This document shows positions 42,381 to 52,024 of a stretch of DNA of 64,000 nt, piece by piece. The notes beneath the pieces are model-generated. The model worked only from the letters and a program-made list of their open reading frames with translations. It was not told the origin of the DNA and did not search any database. Each line of letters begins with the position of its first letter. The first letter of the stretch is position 1. Position numbers and translations under genes: made by a program. The stretch comes from Agarophyton chilense (lineage: Eukaryota; Rhodophyta; Florideophyceae; Gracilariales; Gracilariaceae): positions 1 through 64,000 of the forward strand of contig JARGXX010000088.1 in assembly GCA_030374765.1 (NCBI GenBank), in the 5' to 3' direction.

Positions 42381-44318
42381 TCACTGGTTCGGCTCACCGC
42401 CCCCGGGTTGGTTACCTCCCTGGAGGCGGGTGATCAAGGCCTCGCGCATCGCGGCAACATCGCCACTCGCTGCGTTGGTCCCCAGCCCCACCTGTCGCAG
42501 GAATTGGGAGATCGCGGCCGCTTGACCCGCCGGAGCGGAGCTCGCATCGCCTGGGGCGGACGCCCCACCACTTGGGAGATTCACCGGTGGAACCGGAGGT
42601 GGTCCAGCTACCGCGTACTCCGACCCAGCCCCCGCGGGGTTATCCAAACCCGCGTAAGGCGTGGCTGGCGTCCCCGCGTTAGAGGGACCTTCCGCTTCGG
42701 ATCCCTCGACCTCCGCCTCGGCGTACGCTTCCCCGTCGTCGGGTTCGTTGTCCACCATTGGATCGTCGCCGTCGTAGACGTGGTAATATTCATCCGCGTC
42801 CACGAAACCGATGGGATGCTCCTAGGGGATATGGCGTGGTGCTAACCGGAGTTTGTTCGCTTCCTCCGCGGAGATTTCGTGCCCTTCCCAGGGGTCAAAG
42901 TATACGAAATCACCTCCCAAGGGAGTACGCCTTCCTGGTGACAGGTCCTGACCCCGGCTACCCACGGTGCGCCCGCTTTGTTCAATCGGAACGGCGGTCC
43001 AGTCCAACTGGTCTATGTAATCGAGAAGACCCGCCACTTCCCCGGCGTTGGTTACTCCACCAAGTGGGATACTCAGGTCCAGGCTGCGGATCGCGGACCT
43101 CAACCGGAACGGGAGGAACCACAGTCTGTACTGGTCATACATCTCCCAGAGGAGGAACACCGCCGCGCGGACTGCCCATTCGGTAATCACCACGGACCAC
43201 AGTCCGGACTCGGGATCCTCGATTAGGTAAGAACCGTAATACGTGATGAAGGGTGGCAGCTCGATGTAACAGCCCCGGCAGGCCTCGAGGTTCGACCACC
43301 ACGGTGGAATGAGGACATAGCGACCCCGTCGGTCGGCCACGCGAAGGCGTTCGATCTCCACGTTCTGATACGGGACCAAATACCCGAATCGGGATCGTGC
43401 TCGACGCTCGAAGCGGATCAGGGCGAGGAAGTTGGCCCGCGCAAGTCGACACATGTAGCGGAATTCTGCCCGGATAATCGGTCGCGTCCAGAACATGGCC
43501 TCTTGCCGTGCTATCGGGATGCCCCTCCACGAGAGTGTTTCCAAACCCGCCAGGCGGTCGACGTAACCAATCTCACCTTGAGTGCGATAAAGCCGAATGT
43601 CGGTGCCGAGACCATCGGGGATGGGATATTCGAAAGGAGCCCGGCGAAGCCGTTGATGGCCAAGAAGGACGAAGGCCGCATGAGCGGAAGCCGAGGTTTC
43701 CCTACCCCGGCGCGCCACAGCGTGGACCGGAACCGCTACGCGGCGTCGCCAATCCAACGAAGTTGTCGCCACGGCCGGAATATCGCCCGGCAGCATCCCG
43801 TTTCCATCGGTGTACATCGCTATGAGCGCTCCGTTTAAAACCGCAATCGGGTGGAACCACGGCGCAAGCCGGAGAACGGACGCATGATGCCCCAGATGGC
43901 GCCCGACAAGCATGTCGTATGGCGGCCACCCGCTCGGGGGGAACATTCCGTACGGAGCAGCAGCCGCGTTCGCGATAGGAATCTGCGGCGCAGCCGATGA
44001 CGCGCTTTGCGGAGGCGGAGCGGACCGGATGCCGGAGAAGTACCCCGCAGGGAGACGGTTGGTTTGATTGTTTTGGTTGCTCATCGGTGAGCGAAGAGGC
44101 CGGATGACCGGAAGAGGAGACCGGCGAAGCGGGAGACGGTGCCGAGGACTCGGAGGACTGGCACGCAAGGATGCGGATTCGGTTGAGATGGAACGTTGAG
44201 AACGGTTGTTGCCAGGAGACTGGAGTTTTGCCGCACTGCGTTTCTTGGCACCGGATGAAGTGGATCCCAGCGAGTTGGTTGCAATCTTATGCATTCGTCT
44301 CGGCGCGTCGCCCACCAT
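42381..44318 (-). CDS. Antisense ORF of Gypsy-1, unknown protein (one internal TAG)
   Basis: Minus-strand frame of 646 codons ending at 42381, interrupted once by TAG (42822-42824). Start at ATG 44318 or, more natural, Met79 (44084, MSNQNNQTNRLPAGYFSG). N-terminal 80 residues are Ser/Arg/Pro-rich; residues about 130-480 have a globular composition rich in Trp, Tyr and Arg (APWFHPIAVLNGALIAMYTD, IPPWWSNLEACRGCYIELPP, WSVVITEWAVRAAVFLLWEM). After the stop comes an acidic Ala/Pro-rich tail (DADEYYHVYDGDDPMVDNEP). No family recognised. It converges with the chromodomain ORF (178 bp between stops) and starts 36 bp from the 3' LTR, so its promoter must lie in or next to that LTR. It is too long and protein-like for a chance frame, though a shadow cannot be excluded. 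Confidence 0.6.
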
Positions 44319-44341
44319 CGCGGATGTCGTACTCGCGCCTC

Positions 44342-44353
44342 AGGAGGGGGATA
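44342..44353 (+). promoter_or_regulatory. Gypsy-1 polypurine tract
   Basis: AGGAGGGGGATA immediately before the 3' LTR start (TGAAG at 44354), as required for plus-strand DNA priming. Confidence 0.75.
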
Positions 44354-45146
44354 TGAAGTGCAACCCTCGTGAGGGCCGTTTTCCAGGACTTTGTTGTTTT
44401 TCCGCCTCGGGCGATACATGTGAGATCTATGAGTAATACCGCTACTAGCGGGCTGGCGTAGCCAGGTGTATACGCGTTGTACGCGAAGTGCACCGGCGGC
44501 CGTGCGCCGTGGCCCCGATTCGGTTGTGACTTACCCACGTGTAGCACGGGTGGCCCAGGACAGGTTGGCACAGCATAGCTGGATATTTCTCTATTTATTT
44601 AGCTTTATTACACTAGGTTAGGGAGCTCTCTACAGTAGTCTACACTACATAGAGCCAGGGCGATCTCGCTCTGACACTCAGTAAACCTCCCCAATCAGGG
44701 TTCTTGGCTCTAAGTCTTTTTCCGCTTTCGCGAGTCTTCCACACTCTACGGAGGTGAAGCCGCGTAACTAACGGTAGACTTATCCACCCTGCGTCAACAG
44801 GAGACTCACCGCTGTTAGCGTGTATATCTTTCATACCACTGCCGTGTTCTCGCCCCAGTATTGGGTTTGCTACATATTTCTTTTGGCTCTCGTGGCCCAT
44901 GCCCCCGATCGCCCCCACTGGGTGGTCCCCCTTTATTACTTGCCCACTCCCGTGGAATACAGCTCATACCTGGTCTGCTCCCCTCTAGCATCCCGCACTC
45001 TCCCCGCTTGGCGTGCCGGTGAACCTCGGCCTTACACCCCGACTTAGTCGTGTTCACTCCGGAGAGGCTCCGTCGCCGTGCTACCCTACTTGGAGGAAGA
45101 CTCGGACATCTTCGTGTGTTTCCGCCGCCCTTGGCGTTGCACTACA
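44354..45146 (+). repeat. Gypsy-1 3' LTR
   Basis: 793 bp, five substitutions from the 5' LTR; followed by ACTGT target duplication. Confidence 0.95.
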
Positions 45147-45151
45147 ACTGT

Positions 45152-45470
45152 CAGATCTCATATCCCTAAGTAGGGCTCACTAACTAAACTCTACAGTAGT
45201 GCACACCTGCTCAGGGCCATACACGTGGAGATCCCACTGTCAGGGCCCAAAAGTCGAACGTTCTAACAAATATCCGAAAATCGGTGCCAAAATTAAGCCA
45301 CGTGTATCACGGGGCCAATCCAACCATGGGCCATCCGAATTTTCACTTCAGAAAACAGTGCCACCTCAGCACACCTTAGAGGGGATCATAGTCATAACCC
45401 TCGGAGGGTTCAATTTTCATTCGATGAGTTGCATCTTCAAGTTACCCCTAACTGGGCGTTGCTCTACACA
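45152..45470 (-). repeat. Solo LTR interrupting Copia-2 gag, right part
   Basis: Remainder of the interrupted LTR, separated from 32891-33370 by the insertion of Gypsy-1. No coding capacity. Confidence 0.55.
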
Positions 45471-46183
45471 TTGTGGGTGATGTTCTAGACCTGTCGCGGT
45501 TTCCATTTCTACGGTTCTTGCTTCCCTGATGGGAAAGGCCGCCAGAGCTTGCACTCAGTGTGCTTTCGTTATTTTCGGAGGTGTATGGGCGAGACTTGTC
45601 GCACTGCTTGATAACAGATGCTACATAATTGTAGGTCACTGCACTGAGGAATTGGTCGTTTGTCGACTCGGCGCTCAGATTGGCTGCGGACGGAGCCGAA
45701 GCAGCCATGACAGATACACGTTCGACATCGTCGATGGAAGAGTTTGAAATCAGCATTACTGCAGTGATACAGTCAGGTAGCTTTGTCGTTGTTGATATGG
45801 CGTTAAACTTGGCAACTTGCGCGCTGAAGCGGGACTCCAAGTTTTTCATGTTCTCGGATGCGCCACGACGGGTGTTCAAGAGTTGGTTAAATGCCTTATA
45901 GGCTTCGCTGACAACAGAGAGTGCATCTCGTTTGTAAATTTGACCGACCAGCAGGTCAACAGCACCTTCACCAACAAGCTGCTCATCAGTGATTCCGGAG
46001 CAGAGGTCTTTGGCGCGTCCGTAGAGCCGCGACTTGAGGCGAATTGCCTGTACCTCCTTACGAATTTTGTTATTGTTGTTAACTGGAAGTGATTTGTGGA
46101 ACGTCTGCCACAATTTTACAGCATCGCGATATTCCTCCTGGTCTCCTTTGCCGTCAGTCTACGGCGGAGACTTCGAATCCCAT
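45471..46183 (-). pseudogene. Copia-2 gag, 5' part
   Basis: ATG at 46181-46183 complement opens MGFEVSAVD and meets a stop; the main frame starts a few codons later with DGKGDQEEYRDAVKLWQTFH, so a one-base shift is present near 46155. The rest is helical and basic at the end (GSKNRRNGNRDRSRTS), typical of gag before a zinc knuckle. The frame is cut at about 45471 by the solo LTR and resumes at about 32890. Confidence 0.75.
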
Positions 46184-46236
46184 GAGAATTTGGGCCGATA
46201 AGGAAGAGTATGGGTTGCGGGTTGGGGGCCCATAAC

Positions 46237-46479
46237 TAAGTATGATCGGAGTTAGATACAGGAATCTAAGCAGAGAGTGTAGTCGAAGTATAGTCTGGTC
46301 GTCTTTACTCGTCTTCAACGGAGTGCAAGTTCTGGTATTTGTAGCCATGAGGCTCCATGCACAAGCGGTTCTCACGTAAAGTGAGACCGGGCGTCGTGTA
46401 ATACAGGATTCAAATACAAGCGGAGATGCATTGTATATCAGCGCTTTCGATAGAGTCTACGAGAGTGTCTACATTCATA
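46237..46479 (-). repeat. Copia-2 5' LTR
   Basis: Same termini as 28784-29026. Directly downstream on the minus strand comes GTTATGGGCCCCCAACCC, the expected place of the primer-binding site. Confidence 0.92.
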
Positions 46480-46484
46480 ACTGC

Positions 46485-47479
46485 CGCACTGAAAAGCAAG
46501 AAAATCGTGATTTCCAATGACCTCAACACTGTCTGCCTCCCTCCTCGCCTTCTCCAACCACAAACCTTTGATCGAATCCTTCTCAAAGCAACCCATGCAG
46601 ATTCCACACTATCGACGCTCTGTGCTCGTCAATTCGTAGTTTCCAGAGCTCAAGCAATTCTTTCAATAGCCATCCGCCACTCTGGCTTTCCCCGATTGCA
46701 AACATCAGTAGCATTCACACTCCGCTCTACTTCTCTCATCATATCCCAATACCTCCTATCCGTTTCACTTAATAGGTCCACTCATTGTCCACGCGCTTTA
46801 TTGAAAGTTGTATCGCCCCCTTTCTTGCGCCACTGTGCGACATTCTTTCCATGAGCCCCATTCCGTTTTCTTTCTCTGCGAGCCCATGCTGGCGGATGTG
46901 GGCATTGTCTTTTTCTTTACATGCGCAATTGAGAACCATGATAATTTGAATTGATGATGTTATCAATGACACCCTTGTCCGCGGTGGTTATCAGAGACGG
47001 CTAAGTGCGGTTGGGTTCGATGGCAGCCACATCGGGCACAACCAATTTCTCTAGAAGTGCAGGGTTTTCTGCGCTAGGCAACACAATGTAGGCCATGTGC
47101 GAAAATGTAGCAGGCGAGCTGAGGAACGGACAAACATGTAGAAGTTCATGATACTGTGTGCTACTGCACTGGCATGGAATAGCCAGCGTAGTCATCTATT
47201 TTGCCGCCGTGCTCGACATGCTTGTCGTGCAGCACGGTGGCGTTGAGCGCGGGCGGAGGCGGGCAGGGCCAGCGAGAGACGCATCAACGAACGCAGAAGC
47301 GAGGAGCGGGCGGCAATCATCATCACGGGGAGCGTGGGCGAGAGGAACAGGTGGGTTGGCAATGGGTCACCCATTATGGGTGCGAACTTGGAGGGTGAAC
47401 GCGGGGGATCGGGGATTAAAGGAAGATTTCTAACGAATAAATAACGTCGAAAAATAAGTGACGTTAGAAAAACGTTATT
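46485..47479. other. Right arm of the hAT element, non-coding
   Basis: No transposase sequence and no gene recognised. A GC-rich patch at about 47215-47340 has no clear feature. Confidence 0.5.
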
Positions 47480-47491
47480 TAACGTTAGATT
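47452..47491 (-). repeat. hAT right terminal repeat region
   Basis: GACGTTAGAAAAACGTTATT then TAACGTTAGATT; inverted match to 26387-26425. Confidence 0.65.
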
Positions 47492-47874
47492 TTATTTGGA
47501 AATGTATCTGATGTTTGTCTAGTTCTGACATCAAGGCATTCGTACCGCGATACTCAGCTTGCCTGTCCCTCACCAAGACATGACGGAAGCCGCGTGTATG
47601 TAATGTACACCTTATGTGTAAAAGGAGCACAAATGTATGGACCTGACACCTGCTGACGGGATTTCCAAGTAGGCTACAACAATGCATCTAATTGGAATAG
47701 AGAACGACGCCATTCATTATGCATTGCTGTCTTCTGGTTTTAATTCCGTGATGAATTAAAAAGTCTTCTCTTAATTCAAAAGAACGATTGTCAGAGATGT
47801 CCTTTCTTTCAACCTCTTCTCGGCTTCGCGAAGGGCTAATGCTGTCAGAACCATTGTTCGAACCACTTATCTCG

Positions 47875-49998
47875 TCAGGTCAGAGTCGTGACAGATATTT
47901 TTGAGAGATCTTTGATATCATTCACCTGAATCTGTTGAGATGACAAGGACCACAAGTTTTTGCCCCCAAGAATTAGATTCCGTTCAATAGAATGCGTGGA
48001 TGAACTCGGAAACGTTGCTTCGTGCTCGATTCGACCACGTTCCTTGATTATGCCATCTGAGACTTCCAGAATAACAGAACCAATGAACCTATTCGAAAAA
48101 TAATTGATGGATACTGGGAGAACTGCGACAGACGCTGGCTCCCAATACAGGAAAGCACGGTGATCCCACTGCGCGGTACTACTGCTTTTTGGCAAAGACC
48201 ATGAAGAGAGCTCCTTCGGAGTTGTTTTATCCGAAACATCGAACAATGATACCTTCGACCCTGTAGCTCTACCCTCAGGTGTAGCATCTTGCCCAACGCC
48301 CAAAATAAGTCCAGGAGAGATCGGATGAAGATAAGAACTGAATCCTGGAATTTTCAATTCGCCTGTTACTCTCAGCAGCCACGGCTGAGACAAATCAATG
48401 ATGTACAAAGGATCAACTTGCCTAAACGTTACGACATATGCCGTGTCCTTCACGTATCGAACGGCAAATATTCGTTCTCCTCTTCCCAAGTTGCCAACTT
48501 GTCCGACTTGAGATAAGCTCTTGGAAGGAACATCAGTTGTATATGAACTCAACTTGCTTGATCTCTCATCTCGTGAGCCCCACCACGGTGCTCCATCAGT
48601 GGTGGCAATGAAGAAATATCCATTAAGATCATGCATCGAGAATTGGTTTAGCACGCTGCCTGAAACTTCACCACTAGCAACATAATTTGCTCCAAAGTTG
48701 TTCAGAGAAAACTTATGGATGGATGTCTTGAAACCTCCTCCAGACCTCACACTATTCTCTAAGCCGAAAAAGTCCCATCGATATTCGGTTGTCGTCACGT
48801 ACAACGACGAGGCTGTCGAGTACACTTCATCGCCTTCGGAGACGATCGAAACGCTTCCTGTTGGCTTGAGATATCCCGAAACGGGTAGAGTGACAACTGT
48901 GAGCAATTCAAATCCTGAGAATAGCCCTGGGACATACACATTCGAGCAAGATGAAATCAAATCAGTGACTTCGTTGATCTGTCCTTCCACTTTTAAGGAA
49001 TAGCTGGGATACCAATCCTTTTCGGTGGTACCACGAATAATGCCTTGATTGTGGGCTTCCGCTTCAGCGAAAGGAAAACTACAAGAAGGATACTTGAAGC
49101 GCAGACTAGGCTTAAACAGCATGACAATCCGGGCCAGGCCGTCAACTTCCCTCGAGTTCAAGTACTGCCCCTCCATTCGAAGGGTGGCAACCAATTTCGG
49201 AACTCCACTCATCACATTGATCTGGTAAACAGTCGTCGTGCTTTGGCCGCTTAAGAATCCAAGGCCGGAGGCAGATGAGGAAACAAAGCCGACTCCAATG
49301 GAAGTTCGCGCAACAACGAGCAGATGATCACCCTGGACAAGCATTTCTATAGGACGTGACGGCAAAGTAAGCTGCCCAGTTACTCTTCCTTTTGTGCCTG
49401 CAAACTCAACTTGAAGTACGAAAAACGTCGTTCCACGAATCACGAACACCGTCTTGCCATCTGTTTTTATTATGTCTGGTTCATCAACACCCTCCACTTG
49501 CACATTTGTCTCTGAGAAATCCACGCCTGCAACTTGGTTGGTTACAGTTTCAGAATTGCTTACTGGAGGAGCAGGGGCGCCACCTGAGCCTCCATTACCG
49601 CCAAAGGCTACAATACCGTCAAGGCCTCCATTACCGCTAAGGCCTCCATTACCGCTAAGGCCTCCATTACCGCTAAGGCCTCCATTACCGCTAAGGCCTC
49701 CATTACCGCTAAGGCCTCCATTACCGCTAAGGCCTCCAATACCCCCAACGGTACCAGAACCAAATAGACCAATTATTCCACCGGAAAACGGGCAGGAAAT
49801 CGAAGATCTCGAACCAAAGTTCCTTGAGTCTCCTAAACCGTATGCTCCGACGCGCGAGAGAGCGTTGTTTTTTAAGTAGCTGACGAGATCTGTGCAAGTG
49901 TTGTAGGGATTAAGTGATATGGCGTATGTGTTCCGTGTATGGAGGACGAGAATCGCTACGCCTAAAACGGCAGTCTGGCGGAAACTGAAGGGCTTCAT
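47875..49998 (-). CDS. Secreted protein with C-terminal beta-propeller (COG4880/PF09826-like)
   Basis: 707 residues from ATG 49998; the frame is open further upstream but the TATA box and signal peptide (MKPFSFRQTAVLGVAILVLH) fix this start. Residues 35-54 (CTDLVSYLKNNALSRVGAYG) match the family N-terminal helix. A low-complexity linker with six LSGNGG repeats (about 89-125) is followed by the family hallmark SETNVQVEGVDEPDIIKTDG (162-181) and then propeller blades (KTVFVIRG, LLVVARTS, YVTTTEYRWD, FFIATTDGAPWWG, RIFAVRYVKDTAYVVTF, SYLHPISPGLILGVGQD). The family is known mainly from bacteria and archaea as secreted, distantly WD40-like propellers of unknown function. The frame is intact over 2.1 kb, so the gene is probably active; outside-cell or surface location is expected. 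Confidence 0.85.
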   Translation of the reverse strand: MKPFSFRQTAVLGVAILVLHTRNTYAISLNPYNTCTDLVSYLKNNALSRVGAYGLGDSRNFGSRSSISCPFSGGIIGLFGSGTVGGIGGLSGNGGLSGNGGLSGNGGLSGNGGLSGNGGLSGNGGLDGIVAFGGNGGSGGAPAPPVSNSETVTNQVAGVDFSETNVQVEGVDEPDIIKTDGKTVFVIRGTTFFVLQVEFAGTKGRVTGQLTLPSRPIEMLVQGDHLLVVARTSIGVGFVSSSASGLGFLSGQSTTTVYQINVMSGVPKLVATLRMEGQYLNSREVDGLARIVMLFKPSLRFKYPSCSFPFAEAEAHNQGIIRGTTEKDWYPSYSLKVEGQINEVTDLISSCSNVYVPGLFSGFELLTVVTLPVSGYLKPTGSVSIVSEGDEVYSTASSLYVTTTEYRWDFFGLENSVRSGGGFKTSIHKFSLNNFGANYVASGEVSGSVLNQFSMHDLNGYFFIATTDGAPWWGSRDERSSKLSSYTTDVPSKSLSQVGQVGNLGRGERIFAVRYVKDTAYVVTFRQVDPLYIIDLSQPWLLRVTGELKIPGFSSYLHPISPGLILGVGQDATPEGRATGSKVSLFDVSDKTTPKELSSWSLPKSSSTAQWDHRAFLYWEPASVAVLPVSINYFSNRFIGSVILEVSDGIIKERGRIEHEATFPSSSTHSIERNLILGGKNLWSLSSQQIQVNDIKDLSKISVTTLT
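49623..49738 (-). repeat. 18-bp tandem repeat coding for LSGNGG x6
   Basis: Six perfect copies of GGCCTCCATTACCGCTAA plus a partial, inside the beta-propeller gene; they encode the Gly/Asn linker. Perfect identity points to recent expansion or homogenisation. Confidence 0.95.
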
Positions 49999-50061
49999 CG
50001 CAAGGTGAGTGGCTGAGCTGTTGAACGAACCGGTGGGCTGCACAAAGGGATGGCGATGCAC

Positions 50062-50069
50062 TTTAAATA
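50062..50069 (-). promoter_or_regulatory. TATA-like box of the beta-propeller gene
   Basis: TATTTAAA on the minus strand, about 65 bp upstream of ATG 49998, the same distance as for the Cys-rich gene at 4931. Confidence 0.45.
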
Positions 50070-50172
50070 GCAAAAGGAGATCACTCGCGGTGATAAGGAT
50101 GCAACCATGCAACAGCGCTTCACCATTGTATTTTGAAGAGCAAGGCTGCAGGTTTTTGCATCTGGAGATCAC

Positions 50173-50943
50173 AGTGAGGGTTCAAAGCGATACAGCATCA
50201 TACCATGACTTACAGAGCACCCCTCGCAGACCTAAATATTCCCATGCGCCCTCAATTTGAGTGCGGGGAATACAAATGCACGACTTTCCCGGCGCGTGTT
50301 GGAAACAATTAGAGTGAAACATGTAATGAATTTGAGCAAATTCAAAGGCTGTATTCCTAAGAATTATGTGCATACCCCCACGAGCACTGCGTACTTCGTC
50401 GGGGGCTTTTACACCGTTTCCTCGGCTCCCACAACCAGAATAGAAACCCAGGCACATCTTCGTGTTGCTTAGTAACAGCGCCATGAAGTTCTTTTGTTTA
50501 GGTAAAGATGAATTCAGAATAGGTTGGCTACTCACTTCTACGTGTGTTCAGACCCCTCAGCTTTACCGTTAAGTACTCCTCTCAATAGAGATCCAGGAAG
50601 GATCAAACAGTCTATCCTACTAGTTTTAATTACACTCATCTGCACCAAAACGTCTCATTGAAAATAGCAAGAACTCAAGCGCATTTGAGCCAACGGTCTC
50701 ACTATCCAACGTCGTATATCATTTAACAATGATCATGATAGTTCCTCCTCAGATCCCCGATGCGTACTCCTGTATCTGTCTCACCACCCAGGAGGCTTCC
50801 AACCTAACGCTTACCATATCCAAAGTCCCCCTCTTGTCTGGTCAAGCTTTCTCAACTGATTCGACACAAAGAGCATCGCAGTTTTCACCAAGCAAACTTT
50901 TGGCCAGTGTCTTTGTCATTATATCCTATGTCATTTGTCCAAT
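50173..50943. other. Intergenic; possible Copia LTR scrap
   Basis: No gene. Near 50580-50630 TCTCAATAGAGATCCAGGAA and CAGTCTATCCTACTAG recall the decayed LTR pieces at 15915-17500; it may be the LTR end of the Copia-3 relic that follows. Confidence 0.35.
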
Positions 50944-52024
50944 TCAAATGTACTCCACTAGGATCTTAACTCTTTTGATCATCTGATTCACAAAGTTGCC
51001 GCGAATAGCAACATGTTTGGCTATTCGTATACCAAACTTCTCCCAATTAAGTGCTCCGTGATTGTCCTGGTACAGTACCGTGGCTTTATCTTCGTGTGCA
51101 TCTAGCTTCTCCAAAACATCTCTCATCCACACAATTAACTTGCAGGCCTCACCAGCTGCCACAAACTCGGCTTCGGAAGTAGACAGAGCAACGAATGACT
51201 GCTTGACAGACTTCCAAGCAACAGTTGTGTCTCCCAGCATAATCACAATCTTGTTGCTGACTGTCGGGTCAGTAAGTTTCCTTGCCAATCAGCATTAGCA
51301 AACGTCTTCAATGCTCTTGCCTTATCGAACAGCGTGAGGCAAAATTTCATTGTGCTTTGAAGATATCGCAGAACTCGCTTTTCAGCCATATAGTCGCATT
51401 CACGAGGGCCTAAAAACATTCTGCATAGTAAAGTTACGGCTAGTTTTGATATCAAGAAGAGTGCGTGTTGTCAACAATAGAAGACACCCCAGTAGTTCTT
51501 GAGAAGATAGCTGACCAATATGCTTGTGTGTCTCACAGTGGGGCATGCATCCCTTGCTCCTCGGTGTGCTAATTGGTTTGCAATTCTTCCTTCGAAATCT
51601 GCTCAATACTTCTGAGATTCTTTTGATGAAAATATGCGCCGATAGAGACAATATGGCATGTGACTCCCAGAAAATTGGACTGCCTACCCATGCCCTTTGC
51701 GTCTAGGCATGATGACATTTCCGCCTTCGAACTCTTGATTTCTGCATCCCTTGGAGACATAATAATCATGTCATCCACATAAATCATGAGCCACAAGGTA
51801 TTTCTAATGAAAAGAAGCTCATCAGAAGGCAGGCACTCGAAGTTCAACCTACTACTTACCTGCTTACATTTGATATGCCACTGTCGTGGGGCCTGTTTCA
51901 GGCCGCAGAGACTCCTTCGTGGCCTCAGGATCTCAGTAGCTTTACACAAATTGAGGCCATGAGGAGGTGATATATGGATCGTTTCACTATTTTCTTCGTG
52001 TAGAAATACTATCCTGATATCCAT
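50944..52024 (-). pseudogene. Copia-3, RT and RNase H relic
   Basis: Reverse-strand Ty1/copia pol in several frames. RT: SLCGLKQAPRQWHIK (near 51880), catalytic WLMIYVDDMIIMSPRD (near 51750), NFLGVTCHI. Then the stretch RMFLGPRECDYMAEKRVLRYLQ, RNase H FANADWQGN and FVALSTSEAEFVAAGEACK (near 51190), and the tail YQDNHGAL ... KHVAIRGNFV. At least two frame changes are visible and the 5' part is missing beyond 52024. Dead fragment. Confidence 0.85.

Larger units (their letters stand above)
33371..45146 (+). mobile_element. Gypsy-1, young Ty3/gypsy element with chromodomain and antisense ORF
   Basis: 11,776 bp with two 793-bp LTRs and the target duplication ACTGT (33366-33370, 45147-45151). Order: LTR, primer site, gag, protease, RT, RNase H, integrase, long disordered tail, chromodomain, antisense ORF, polypurine tract, LTR. 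Five differences between the LTRs (about 99.4% identity) mark a recent insertion, the youngest layer of the nest. Gag is intact; pol has at least two nonsense codons and frameshifts. Confidence 0.95.
28784..46479 (-). mobile_element. Copia-2, reverse-strand Ty1/copia element, interrupted
   Basis: Two 243-bp LTRs (28784-29026, 46237-46479) flanked by the target duplication ACTGC (28779-28783, 46480-46484). On the minus strand the order is LTR, gag (46183 to about 45471), insertion, zinc knuckle, protease, integrase, Tudor-like module, RT-RNase H, LTR. Without the nested insertions the element would be about 5 kb. The LTRs differ at about nine positions (about 96% identity). Confidence 0.92.
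26387..47491 (+). mobile_element. hAT DNA transposon split by nested retroelements
   Basis: Inverted terminal repeats AATCTAACGTTA (26387-26398) and TAACGTTAGATT (47480-47491), each followed inward by further TAACG motifs (TTTATCTAACG left, TTTTTCTAACG in the inverted right end), typical of hAT subterminal repeats. Removing the retroelement between the ACTGC duplications leaves an element of about 3.4 kb with a hAT transposase relic at 26570-28500. A clear 8-bp target duplication was not found, so the exact ends are provisional. The right arm 46485-47479 has no gene. Confidence 0.7.

Noticed and set aside
47158-47433. GC-rich frames in the hAT right arm
   Set aside because: Low-complexity Gly/Arg-rich translations on both strands; no support for a gene.
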